64,000 nt of DNA from CAZHWR01 sp964536085 (lineage in GTDB: Bacteria; Bacillota; Clostridia; Oscillospirales; Ruminococcaceae). Under the pieces are notes generated by a model that did not search any database, was not told the DNA's origin, and worked only from the letters and a program-made list of their open reading frames with translations. The stretch is from the NCBI GenBank assembly GCA_964536085.1, contig CAZHWR010000001.1:1-64000 (forward strand). The letters are read 5' to 3'. This document shows positions 17,381 through 25,498 of this stretch, in pieces (position 1 is the first letter of the stretch; each line of letters opens with the position of its first letter). The translations under genes and the position numbers were made by a program.

Positions 17381-17992
17381 GTGGAAATTCTTCAGATTAT
17401 TTTTCAGTTCGGAGCAGACTGTATCCCTGTTGCGCTTGTGGCTATGTTTTTGGAAAATATCGTGTTTACAAGAGCGCTGGGAAGCTCGACGACGCTTTTA
17501 ATCATAAGAAGAAAATACAATATGCTCGCGTTCGGGGCTATAATAGTGCTTATAACAACGCTTTCATCGATTGCGGTGTATCTTTTGGAACCGCTTATTT
17601 CCGCTTCGGGGATTGTCGATTACATCCGGCCGCTTGTTTATATTGCCGTTATCAGTGTTATTTACATGATAATGGTAATAGTAATATCGAATATAAAAAA
17701 AATCAGTAATTCTGTTTTGCCGATAGTTCATATTTCGGCATTTAACTGCGCGGTGTTTGGAGCGCTGTTGCTTGGTAAACAGTCGAATATGCTGTTTTCG
17801 GAATTTTTGGGCTTCGGCTTCGGAACAGGCTTCGGTTTTGTTTTGGCGACGTATCTTATATCGCTCGGATACGAAAAGCTCAACAGCGAGAATGTTCCGC
17901 CTGCGTTCCGCGGACTTCCGGCGACGTTTATCTATGTGGGGGTTCTTTCGCTTGCGTTTTACGGTCTTATAGGAAGCGAGCTTCCCTTTTAG
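17381..17992 (+). CDS. rnfA: RnfA/NqrE-like membrane subunit with one of two cluster cysteines
   Basis: A 203-residue, six-helix partner of RnfE, inverted in topology relative to it in known complexes. The FLENIVFTRALG segment matches FVLSRFLG of RnfA, but the cysteine that follows is Ser36. The second site, Cys123 in AFNCAVFGALLL, is kept. The C-terminal PPAFRGLPATFIYVGVLSLAFYGL matches the family's PPAFRGLPI end. The start is GTG, 10 nt after AAGGAGG. With RnfE this leaves one of four cluster ligands, so the pair probably cannot hold the usual cluster (inference). It is the last gene of the three-gene set. Confidence 0.87.
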   Translation: MEILQIIFQFGADCIPVALVAMFLENIVFTRALGSSTTLLIIRRKYNMLAFGAIIVLITTLSSIAVYLLEPLISASGIVDYIRPLVYIAVISVIYMIMVIVISNIKKISNSVLPIVHISAFNCAVFGALLLGKQSNMLFSEFLGFGFGTGFGFVLATYLISLGYEKLNSENVPPAFRGLPATFIYVGVLSLAFYGLIGSELPF

Positions 17993-18088
17993 AAGAAAGG
18001 CGCGGGATACAATAGAATGAGAGGCAAAACGGCGTTTTACTTTTCTGCGTAAATAAAACTTGCATTTAACAGGAAGGATGAGTACAGT

Positions 18089-19297
18089 ATGGCAAGACGA
18101 GCCAGACCGAAAAAATTAAAATATAAAAAGCCTGCCCGCCGTAGGTATTACGGCAGGGGATATTTCCCTCGCAGGTCAAAGCTGGGCAAATTCAAATGGC
18201 CTATTATAATAGCGGCGGCGCTCGTTTTGATATTTGTCGCAATATCTGTGGCGCCTGCGTTTGCAAAGCTTATAACAGGGCAGCTGACGAGCGACACATC
18301 CTCACAGCAAAGCGTTTCGTCTGACACGGCGGAGGTTTCGAGCGGAGAAGTCTCGTCCGATAATGATTCGGGCGACGTTCAGTCAACCGAGCTTGTCACG
18401 GCGACTCTGCCTGTGGATTCATACGGCGATGAATCAGCTATAGACGATTTTATAGCCGAGTCCAAGTCCGACGGCGCAACAGCGGTCGCCGTTGTCGTTA
18501 AGGATTCAGACGGAAACGTTTATTTTGAAAATGAAAAAGCCGATGGCTACGGCGCTGTGGCAGATGATACCATTGACCTTGAAAGCGTGGTTTCCAAGAT
18601 AAATGAAAGCGGCATGACTCCCGTTGCAGTTATGCATGCGTTTGCCGATCCTATTGCCGCGCAGAACAGAGACAATTGTTATATGTATATAGACGGTTCC
18701 AGCATGTGGCTTGACAACAGCCTGTCAAACGGAGGAAAGCCGTGGCTGAGCGTTTACAGTTCGTCCGCGAAAAAATATCTGTATTCAATTGAAAGCGACC
18801 TGCTTGAAGCGGGATTTATGCAGATAATAATGAAGTCGGTACAGTATCCCGATGTTCAGGATAGCTCTACAATTGCTTTCCCCGACGATTCCGATGATGA
18901 ATCAAAGCAGCAGGCGCTGGCGGATTTTGCAAATAATGCTATCAGCAGAGCTGTAAAGGCGGGCGCTTCGCTCACCGTGGAGTTCGACAGCGAGTCGGTT
19001 GCAGGCGAAAAAACCAATATTTATTTCGGAAATCCGCTTGCCATAACCGCCGACGTGATTTCTCCGGTTATTGCAAGCTCGTCGCTCACAGGTACCGTTA
19101 CAATCGGCGAAACGACAATTAAAAAGCCGCTTGAGAATTTGGATGACCTGTTTGCGGCAATCGCCGAAACAGCGCCGGAGGCCGATATCATCCCGGTTGT
19201 GTATTCATCTGATGAGAATGCCGACGATATAATCGAGGCGATAGAAAATTCGGACTCAATGGCGGGATATATATTGTCCGACGAAGAAAGTGAATAA
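18089..19297 (+). CDS. Membrane-anchored DUF4015-like (putative glycosidase-fold) protein
   Basis: A 402-residue protein with a very basic cytoplasmic N-terminus (residues 1-37), one membrane helix (about 38-60), a Ser/Asp-rich linker to about 108, and an extracellular domain. That domain resembles DUF4015, a TIM-barrel related to glycoside hydrolases: ATAVAVVVKDSDGNVYFEN, then ESGMTPVAVMHAFADPIAAQ, a WLDNSLSNGGKPWL segment and FMQIIMKSVQYPD, where usual members have a tyrosine-rich DYVRFP. Replacement of the YVRFP-type motif suggests weak or lost catalysis. It follows the Rnf-like set by 97 nt and may be cotranscribed; no functional link is evident. Confidence 0.65.
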   Translation: MARRARPKKLKYKKPARRRYYGRGYFPRRSKLGKFKWPIIIAAALVLIFVAISVAPAFAKLITGQLTSDTSSQQSVSSDTAEVSSGEVSSDNDSGDVQSTELVTATLPVDSYGDESAIDDFIAESKSDGATAVAVVVKDSDGNVYFENEKADGYGAVADDTIDLESVVSKINESGMTPVAVMHAFADPIAAQNRDNCYMYIDGSSMWLDNSLSNGGKPWLSVYSSSAKKYLYSIESDLLEAGFMQIIMKSVQYPDVQDSSTIAFPDDSDDESKQQALADFANNAISRAVKAGASLTVEFDSESVAGEKTNIYFGNPLAITADVISPVIASSSLTGTVTIGETTIKKPLENLDDLFAAIAETAPEADIIPVVYSSDENADDIIEAIENSDSMAGYILSDEESE

Positions 19298-19316
19298 CAA
19301 TCTGTATAAATGCATT

Positions 19317-19362
19317 AAAAAATACGGTTTTGCGGAGAATCAATCCGCAAAACCGTATTTTT
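19317..19362. terminator. Bidirectional terminator inside the queH 3' end
   Basis: Stem AAATACGGTTTTGCGGA and its complement around a 7-nt loop, with A- and T-runs on the two sides. One arm encodes the last residues of queH, so coding and termination overlap. Confidence 0.8.
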
Positions 19363-19915
19363 CATTGTCGCGCAGTATTTTGTTTTTCTTGCGGAAGCGT
19401 TCTTCCTCGCTGAAAATGCAGCCGCAGTATTTTTGCATGTAAAGTCCAAGGTCGCGCGCTTTTTTCTGACCTTCGCGAAACAGCGGGCGGAAGTCGCGGT
19501 ATAAAAACCGTGCGCCGTGTTTCTCGGCGGCTTTTTGCGCGGTGAGCTTTAAAAGCTCGTGATTTTGATATGGGCTTATAAGCAGTGTGGTGCTAAAAGC
19601 GTCGAAGTCGTTTTCGGCGGCATATTCGGCGGCAAAGTCCATTCTTACGTCGTAACAGTATTCGCATCGTTTGCCGAATGCGATGCTCGGCGTTTCACAG
19701 ACAAACTGCCTCAGACCGTAATCGCCTTCGCAAAAAAGCTTCAGTGAAATTGAATCAGCGTAGCTGACGAGTGTGTTTTTGCGGGTCTTGTATTCGGAAA
19801 ACGGATGGATATTGGGGTTGTACCAAAGTCCGCAGACCTCGATATTTTCATCGCGCAGGCTTTCAATACATGCTACCGAGCAGGGAGCGCAGCATATGTG
19901 CAAAAGCAGCTTCAT
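19340..19915 (-). CDS. queH: Epoxyqueuosine reductase QueH
   Basis: A 191-residue cytoplasmic enzyme (formerly DUF208) that reduces epoxyqueuosine to queuosine in tRNA, the non-cobalamin alternative to QueG. The iron-binding cysteines are all visible: HICCAPC (Cys8, Cys9, Cys12), KRCEYCYDVRMD, and KYCGCIFSEEERF near the C-terminus. The SPYQNH segment is also typical. Length is normal. The start follows GAAAGGAGAA. Its C-terminal codons lie within a bidirectional terminator. No other queuosine genes are in the window. Confidence 0.95.
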   Translation of the reverse strand: MKLLLHICCAPCSVACIESLRDENIEVCGLWYNPNIHPFSEYKTRKNTLVSYADSISLKLFCEGDYGLRQFVCETPSIAFGKRCEYCYDVRMDFAAEYAAENDFDAFSTTLLISPYQNHELLKLTAQKAAEKHGARFLYRDFRPLFREGQKKARDLGLYMQKYCGCIFSEEERFRKKNKILRDNEKYGFAD

Positions 19916-19959
19916 ATAGTTTTCTCCTTTCGGACGCTTTGTCTGTATAGGTTAAGTCA

Positions 19960-19988
19960 ATTATACTACTTTGCGGTCGATTTTTAAA
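19960..19988 (-). promoter_or_regulatory. Probable promoter of queH
   Basis: On the minus strand TTTAAA (19983-19988), 17 nt, TATAAT (19960-19965). Confidence 0.5.
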
Positions 19989-20079
19989 GTGCCATGTCGT
20001 TTGGTTCGGCTATTTCGAAAAGATACACAAAATTAATATGTATTTATGAGGTAAATTCAATAAATGTTGAGTAATTGTG

Positions 20080-20107
20080 TTGCATTATTTGAGCAATGTG
20101 CTATAAT
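20080..20107 (+). promoter_or_regulatory. Sigma-A promoter of the lectin-like surface protein
   Basis: TTGCAT (20080-20085), 16 nt, TATAAT (20102-20107) with an extended -10 TG at 20099-20100. Confidence 0.7.
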
Positions 20108-20116
20108 ATATATTAC

Positions 20117-20136
20117 AAATCCGTAACTACGGATTT
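20117..20136 (+). repeat. Perfect inverted repeat at the 5' end of the transcript
   Basis: AAATCCGTA-AC-TACGGATTT: a 9-bp stem or operator starting about 10 nt after the -10 box. It could be an operator or a 5'-stabilising hairpin. Confidence 0.5.
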
Positions 20137-20191
20137 TACCGTGCGAACGTGCGGCAAAGCTTAGTATCATTTTAGGAAAGAGGTATAAAGT

Positions 20192-22429
20192 ATGCTGAAA
20201 AAACGTATTTTAGCGCTTGCGGTTTCACTTGCGTGTGCATTTTCCGTGATGCCTATGGCGTCGCTTACAGCTGCTGCTGCGGCTGATGTGACTTTGGGCG
20301 ATTTGGAAGACGGCGCAAAGCAGATCGCGTATGTTAATTTTGCGGATATTGGTTCCGCGGAGGATCTTCCTGACGGCGTTACAATAACTGACGCTGTTAC
20401 GCTTGAGGACGGAGTTGCTTCCATGAGCAACGGTGAGATCCGTTTCGACAGAGACACTCTTCTCGGCGATATGCAGACCAACAGAACAATCATTGCGGAA
20501 GCAGTGGTGAAATTCAACCAATTGTCCAGTCATAGAATCGTAATGTCTATGGGATCGGATAGCGGCAAGCCTCACCTTGTAATGGGTATGCATACGGATC
20601 AAAATATAAAATGCAACGACACAAAGGGTCCGGTCGGCGACCTTCAGACGAACGTATGGCTGAATCTTAAATATGTCGTATCCGACACAGGCACATGGCT
20701 TTATGTTGACGATTCGCTTGAAGCGGAAAATGCCGATGACACCATGGATATTTCCCAAATTGACGGCGATTTTATCTTCGGTCATTACACCGTTTCCCAG
20801 TGGGCGGACGCAGCGTTTGACGGCGAGGTAAGCGAGATTCGTTTAAGTGTTGCGGATGCGGCGACATCAACTGCTCAACTCAGCGGAGTCACTTTGTTCG
20901 GCGGCACTGCTACAGTTGATGAAGATAATCATACTGTTGACATCCAGATGCTGAAAAACACAAATAAGTCCGATATCACATTTAATGCCGCTAAAGGCGG
21001 TACTGCGGTTATTTCCGATGACGGAGAAACTGTTACGGTAACCTCTGCGGACGGTACAAACACTGTTGAATATTCGGTTACATATGACGAGTTTGAGTCT
21101 TATACAAACACAAACAACGCAAACAGCACCTGGAATGCAAGCCAGATCACAGATACGGCAGAGCTTATTTCACAGGCTAATTTCACCAATCTTGATCCTA
21201 CGCGCGCTTATGTTTTGACGGCAAAGGTCGCTTTTGATCTGACAGGCGTTGCCGACGATATTTCTGACGATACTCTTGTTCTTGGTCACAGCCCCTGCGT
21301 TTATGATGTTTATGACGGAGCTGATCACGAAACCGGATGGGACGGAAGCGGTTCATGGAGCATTGGAATCTATAAGTACTATCTGACCGGCGGTATCTAT
21401 ACGCTTGGAATGATAAAAGATCTTGAGCCCGATGATGACGGTTATGTTGATCTGGTTACTGTTATAAGTCCCACTACTTTTAAATATGATGCGTCTGGAA
21501 TGACTTCATTGAAGATTCAGGGTCGTATAGAAGGTCTTAAGAATATCAATGCTATGTATTATATGCAGTCTGATGAAAATTACGACGGTCCTTCTATAGA
21601 TGAAAATATTTCCGCTCCTGAGGGAATCACGGCAACCTTCGGCGGATTTACGCTCACTATGCTTTCCAATAACACCGATATTGAAGTAACGGTTGACGGA
21701 GTTACACCTACGCTTTCCGGCGACACATTGACCGCTAAGGTTGCGCAGGCGGATATACATAATATTGAATATGCTCCTGTAGAGGCTACGACCAAGGTCG
21801 AGTTTGACTCTGCTGCGAATAAATTCACGGTAACTGCGGAAGACGGCACGGTAAGAGTATACACTCTTGTTATTGACGACGGTACAACGCCTTCCACTCC
21901 CGGCACAACAACCCCCGGCTCGACCACTACTCCTACGGTTACAAACGGCGTAGCTAAATTAAACGGCAAGACGGTGCTTTATGCTAACGGCAAGCTCGTA
22001 ACGGGAACAAAGATTGTAACCGTATCGGGCAAGACATATGCTGTAGTAAATGGCTATGTTAAGACAGGCAAAAAGCAGGTCGTTAAAATAGGAAGCAAAT
22101 ACTACGTTGTAAATGCTAGCGGAGTTGTACAAAAAGGCAGCAAGAACAAGCTTATCAAGGTGGGAACAAAGTCCTACGTTGTAAACAAAAACGGAGTAGT
22201 TCAGAGAAAAGCAAGCGGAAATAAGCTTGTCAAGGTTGGAGCTAAGTCGTACATAGTCAACAAGCTTGGAGTTGTACAAAAGGGCAGCAAGAACAAGCTC
22301 GTTAAGGTCGGCAAGAAGAAATATGTTGTCAACAAGAAGGGCGTAGTACAGAAAAACAAGAAGTCTATCAAGGTTGGGAAGAAGACCTACAAGACGAACA
22401 AAAAGGGTGTAGCTACTCTTAAGAAGTAA
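20192..22429 (+). CDS. Secreted lectin-like protein with lysine-rich C-terminal repeat domain
   Basis: A 745-residue exported protein. A signal peptide covers residues 1 to about 30. Residues about 45-230 look like a concanavalin-A/LamG-type domain (GEIRFDRDTLLGDMQTN, WLNLKYVVSDTGTWLYVDD). A second, unrecognised beta-rich region runs to about 560, and a Thr/Pro linker follows (about 565-583). The last 160 residues hold five units of about 24 residues with core (I/V)K(V/I)GxKxYxVNxxGVVQ, very rich in lysine. The GxKYYVVNxxGVVQKG pattern recalls choline/glucan-binding wall repeats (GKWYYFDxxGVMxTG) without tryptophan, so wall attachment is likely (inference). No catalytic motif was seen. The tail is nearly identical at DNA level to that of the GH43 protein. 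Confidence 0.75.
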   Translation: MLKKRILALAVSLACAFSVMPMASLTAAAAADVTLGDLEDGAKQIAYVNFADIGSAEDLPDGVTITDAVTLEDGVASMSNGEIRFDRDTLLGDMQTNRTIIAEAVVKFNQLSSHRIVMSMGSDSGKPHLVMGMHTDQNIKCNDTKGPVGDLQTNVWLNLKYVVSDTGTWLYVDDSLEAENADDTMDISQIDGDFIFGHYTVSQWADAAFDGEVSEIRLSVADAATSTAQLSGVTLFGGTATVDEDNHTVDIQMLKNTNKSDITFNAAKGGTAVISDDGETVTVTSADGTNTVEYSVTYDEFESYTNTNNANSTWNASQITDTAELISQANFTNLDPTRAYVLTAKVAFDLTGVADDISDDTLVLGHSPCVYDVYDGADHETGWDGSGSWSIGIYKYYLTGGIYTLGMIKDLEPDDDGYVDLVTVISPTTFKYDASGMTSLKIQGRIEGLKNINAMYYMQSDENYDGPSIDENISAPEGITATFGGFTLTMLSNNTDIEVTVDGVTPTLSGDTLTAKVAQADIHNIEYAPVEATTKVEFDSAANKFTVTAEDGTVRVYTLVIDDGTTPSTPGTTTPGSTTTPTVTNGVAKLNGKTVLYANGKLVTGTKIVTVSGKTYAVVNGYVKTGKKQVVKIGSKYYVVNASGVVQKGSKNKLIKVGTKSYVVNKNGVVQRKASGNKLVKVGAKSYIVNKLGVVQKGSKNKLVKVGKKKYVVNKKGVVQKNKKSIKVGKKTYKTNKKGVATLKK

Positions 22430-22451
22430 CACCTTAATCGCAATGGAATCA

Positions 22452-22484
22452 GAAATGGCGCGGATTATTCCGCGCCATTTCTTT
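22452..22484 (+). terminator. Rho-independent terminator
   Basis: A 13-bp stem GAAATGGCGCGGA, loop TTAT, followed by TTT. Confidence 0.85.
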
Positions 22485-22671
22485 ATACTGTTTTACGGTT
22501 TTCTGTTATAGATAAGATCATCAAACGAGGGAAAGAACAGATAATAAAATTATCTATTCTTTCATAACTATTAAAACAATGAAAAATGCATTTTTCATTG
22601 TCCGGAGGCGGTAATGCTGAAAAGCAAAGTGTGAAGTTTTCATATACGGGTATTTTAATACATTCAAAAAT

Positions 22672-22711
22672 AAAGCCGCAGGATTTTATCATTTTAAAAT
22701 CCTGTGGCTTT
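22672..22711 (-). terminator. Terminator of the perR-rbr operon
   Basis: A 16-bp stem around AAAGCCRCAGGATTTT with one G-T pair; on the minus strand it runs into TTTATTTTT. Nothing else was seen in the 318 nt between 22430 and 22749. Confidence 0.75.
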
Positions 22712-22748
22712 ATACGGTGCTAATTATTAAGCTGATTATTTTTGGGCT

Positions 22749-23291
22749 TTAATAATTTTTTGCCTTAAGCTGAAAATAAGACTTGGTATGTTTGCAGACA
22801 GGGCATATTTCGGGAGCTTTTTTTCCGATATGAATATGTCCGCAGTTTGAGCACTCCCAAATCATATCGCCGTCGCGCGAGAAAACAATGCCTTCTTTAA
22901 TGTTTTCAAGCAGCTTACGATAACGCTCCTCATGCGTTTTTTCGATTTCGCCGACCATTTCAAACAAACGGGCGATATCGTTAAAGCCCTCGGCCTTTGC
23001 ATCTTTGGCAAAATTCGCGTACATGTCGGTCCACTCATAGTTTTCGCCCTGTGCGGCGTCGAGAAGATTGACCGCTGTATCGGAAATTTCGCCGCCGTTT
23101 AACAGCTTGAACCAGATTTTTGCATGCTCTTTTTCATTGTTTGCGGTTTCCTCGAACAGCTTGGCTATTTGGACATAGCCGTCCTTCTTGGCTTTAGAGG
23201 CATAATAGGTGTATTTGTTGCGAGCCTGTGATTCTCCGGAAAATGCCGTCATGAGATTTGCCTCTGTTTTGGTTCCTTTAAGATCTTTCAT
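22749..23291 (-). CDS. rbr: Rubrerythrin
   Basis: A 180-residue cytoplasmic non-haem iron peroxidase that removes hydrogen peroxide in anaerobes. The four-helix diiron domain (about 1-138) shows the ligand motifs FSGESQARNKYTYYA, EETANNEKEHA and EIEKTHEERY. The rubredoxin-like C-terminus carries CSNC (147-150) and CPVC (163-166). Length is normal. The gene follows the PerR/Fur regulator on the same strand after 81 nt and has a TAAGGAGG site, so the two form a peroxide-response operon that should be induced when the repressor is oxidised. Confidence 0.97.
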   Translation of the reverse strand: MKDLKGTKTEANLMTAFSGESQARNKYTYYASKAKKDGYVQIAKLFEETANNEKEHAKIWFKLLNGGEISDTAVNLLDAAQGENYEWTDMYANFAKDAKAEGFNDIARLFEMVGEIEKTHEERYRKLLENIKEGIVFSRDGDMIWECSNCGHIHIGKKAPEICPVCKHTKSYFQLKAKNY

Positions 23292-23372
23292 TGATGCAGT
23301 CCTCCTTATAGGTGTTTATACAAGGCCATACGTCTGTAAAAATACCGCCGTAAAGCCCCTGTTGTTATTAAA

Positions 23373-23771
23373 TTACTCCAAATTAACGCGATTATACATA
23401 CAGCTCTGGCATATACCTTTATATATAATATCGTACCCGTCAATAAAATAACCGTTTGAGTTTTTTATGTTATCCAAAAGCCCGTCGGGAAATTCAGCGT
23501 CAATATCAAAAACCCTTAGGCATGAGGAACAGATAAAATGGCAGTGACGGTGTGTATCGGCATCGAATCTGTCAGCTCCTGAGCAAACGCTTATGCGCTT
23601 AATTTCATTTTTGTCAGCCAGCAGATTCAGGTTTCTGTATACGGTACCGCGGCTTATATCCGGTTTAGTTTTGATAATTTCTTCGTAAATTTCATCCGCG
23701 TTCGGATGATCAAGTTTACACAAAGCGTCGAGCACTAGAGTGCGTTGAAGGGTGTTCCTGGTGTTACGCAT
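23373..23771 (-). CDS. perR: PerR/Fur-family peroxide-response repressor
   Basis: A 132-residue DNA-binding regulator. The winged helix includes DISRGTVYRNLNLL. The regulatory half has THRHCHFICSSC and a late CQSC, giving the structural Cys4 zinc site and the histidines of the metal-sensing site. I use the ATG at 23771 (AAGGATGAG upstream) rather than a TTG two codons earlier. The perfect 10-bp inverted repeat at its own transcription start, and the rubrerythrin gene behind it, argue for PerR rather than Fur or Zur (inference). Confidence 0.88.
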   Translation of the reverse strand: MRNTRNTLQRTLVLDALCKLDHPNADEIYEEIIKTKPDISRGTVYRNLNLLADKNEIKRISVCSGADRFDADTHRHCHFICSSCLRVFDIDAEFPDGLLDNIKNSNGYFIDGYDIIYKGICQSCMYNRVNLE

Positions 23772-23791
23772 GACCAACTCATCCTTACAAT

Positions 23792-23845
23792 CTTAATAGT
23801 AATTAATACTATTAAGATTATATACCTTTTTTTATAAATTGTCAA
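23792..23845 (-). promoter_or_regulatory. perR-rbr promoter with PerR/Fur-type operator
   Basis: On the minus strand TTGACA (23840-23845), 17 nt, TATAAT (23817-23822). Directly downstream lies a perfect inverted repeat CTTAATAGTA-N5-TACTATTAAG (23792-23816). An AT-rich palindrome over the start site fits autorepression by the PerR-type protein. Confidence 0.85.
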
Positions 23846-24296
23846 TGGGAAATTTTTGGATGTTTTGAGCGCTGATATAATAGGAAAAAAATCCAAATAT
23901 CAGTTTGAATTATGCATAATTCATTAAAATTCAAGCCGGATAAAGCGAATAATTGTGAATAATTTTGTGCCTTGTATGGGCAAATTGACGTATTACCTTG
24001 CAAAGGGTGGTTTTTAGGGTATAATTTTTAAAAAAATACCAAAAGATCATAAAAAGTGTCAATAAAATATACTATATGTATAATTTGTGCAATAAAATAC
24101 ATAAATATGTCCATTTACAGCGAATATAGAGGGGCAAAATAGTCGGGTCGATTTGGTGAAAACCTCAAAATCAAATGAATTTTTGCATTGACAAATCTTA
24201 CAAAAAAATGACGAAAATGCAATTTCAAAAAGGATTTATCAGATTAATTCTGTTACTTTTTCGTTATTTTATACAAAACAACCGTATTTCGGAGCC
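23846..24296. other. Gene-free AT-rich stretch with a possible structured RNA
   Basis: No convincing reading frame is present. I see -10-like TATAATT elements near 24019 and 24080, and a possible hairpin near 24153-24175 (GATTT-GGT-GAAA-ACC-TCA-AAATC, with a GNRA-type loop). It matches none of the riboswitch consensus patterns I know, including ydaO and GEMM. Confidence 0.35.
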
Positions 24297-24325
24297 TTGA
24301 CAGTTATTGTTTTTGCGAATATAAT
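24297..24325 (+). promoter_or_regulatory. Consensus sigma-A promoter of the 3D/G5 protein
   Basis: TTGACA (24297-24302), 17 nt, TATAAT (24320-24325): a perfect match to both hexamers. An inverted repeat GTTAC-AATG-GTAAC follows at 24338-24351, near the expected start site, and could be an operator. Confidence 0.85.
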
Positions 24326-24422
24326 GGCAACAAAACGGTTACAATGGTAACAAATGAGCGATAAGGTAAAGCAAATTTACTGCGTTGCAATATGCTAAAA
24401 GCAAAACTTTAAGGAGAATTTT

Positions 24423-25496
24423 ATGGAACCCTTGTTACGAAAGCCGGTTTCGATATTTTCCCGACTTATCAACCGCATTAAAAAAGCAGGTTGGGGGAAA
24501 AAAGAAATCGTTGCCGGCGTATTGTGTGCATTAGCGCTTTGCGTGTTCACAGGTATAACTATTGCAAGAACAGAGGTTTATATTAAGGACGACGATCAGA
24601 CTTATATCGTCTACACTTTTTCAAACAGTCCCGAGGAGATTTTGAAATCTCAAAGTATAGTTCTTTCCGATAAAGACAGCTATATCTGCTCCGATCTTGG
24701 AGATAATAAGCTTGAGATTATTGTTAACCGCGCGTTTGATGTGTCGGTCACAGCGGACGGAACAGCAAAGACTGTTAAAATGAGCAAAGGTACAGCGGCT
24801 GATGCGCTGGAACTTGCCGGAGTTGAGGTTTCAGGCACGGACAGGATCAATGTCGCGCTTACTGAAGAACTGATAGACGACACAAGCATTATTGTTGATC
24901 GGGTGGCCGTTAAAACTCAAACTAAAAAGACAAAGATAAAGTTTAAATCAGTAGTTAAAAAAACATCATCGCTTTTAAAGGGCGAGCGGGTTGTTTCACA
25001 AAAGGGCAAAAAGGGAGTTTCGGTTACAAAAACGCAGAACGTTTATGTTAACGGAGAGCTTGAAAGCAGCAAGGTCATTTCTAAAAAGACGACGAAAAAA
25101 GCTGTCAAGCAGGTGGTGTTGGTCGGCACAAAAAAAGCCGTCGGAGTTGATGAGGTATACGGCTCAGGAAAGCTTAAATACAAAGGTAAAACCTTAAAGT
25201 ACTCCAAAGTACTGGTCGGAAGTGCAACGGCATATTCCGCCGGAAAAAATGCGCGCACTGCGAGCGGAAGACACGTCAAGTACGGCAACGTGGCCGTTAA
25301 CCCGAACGTCATACCGTATGGAACAAAGCTGTTTATCAAAACCGCGGGCGGAAGCTTTATTTACGGTAAAGCGGTTGCTGCTGATACCGGTTCCGCATTG
25401 ATGTCCGGCTCGGCTTTGGTGGATTTGTATTTTAATTCAAACTCCCAATGCTACAGCTTCGGAAGAAGACAGGTTGAGGTTTATATTCTGAAATAA
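24423..25496 (+). CDS. Membrane-anchored cell-wall protein with DUF348, G5 and 3D domains
   Basis: A 357-residue protein with one N-terminal membrane anchor (about 27-47). It has two DUF348-like (ubiquitin-like) modules as in RpfB (about 55-160), a G5-like domain (about 165-235; VVKKTSSLLKGERVVSQKGKKG) and a C-terminal 3D domain (about 265-357). The 3D domain carries the conserved GTKLFI, AADTGS and VDLYF segments with the three aspartates typical of the fold, related to MltA-type lytic transglycosylases. Such proteins remodel peptidoglycan during growth or spore outgrowth. It has its own consensus promoter and terminator. An AAGGAG site precedes the ATG. Confidence 0.87.
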   Translation: MEPLLRKPVSIFSRLINRIKKAGWGKKEIVAGVLCALALCVFTGITIARTEVYIKDDDQTYIVYTFSNSPEEILKSQSIVLSDKDSYICSDLGDNKLEIIVNRAFDVSVTADGTAKTVKMSKGTAADALELAGVEVSGTDRINVALTEELIDDTSIIVDRVAVKTQTKKTKIKFKSVVKKTSSLLKGERVVSQKGKKGVSVTKTQNVYVNGELESSKVISKKTTKKAVKQVVLVGTKKAVGVDEVYGSGKLKYKGKTLKYSKVLVGSATAYSAGKNARTASGRHVKYGNVAVNPNVIPYGTKLFIKTAGGSFIYGKAVAADTGSALMSGSALVDLYFNSNSQCYSFGRRQVEVYILK

Positions 25497-25498
25497 TA

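Noticed and set aside
23846..24296. c-di-AMP (ydaO) or c-di-GMP riboswitch before the 3D/G5 gene
   Set aside because: The conserved blocks of neither class are present.
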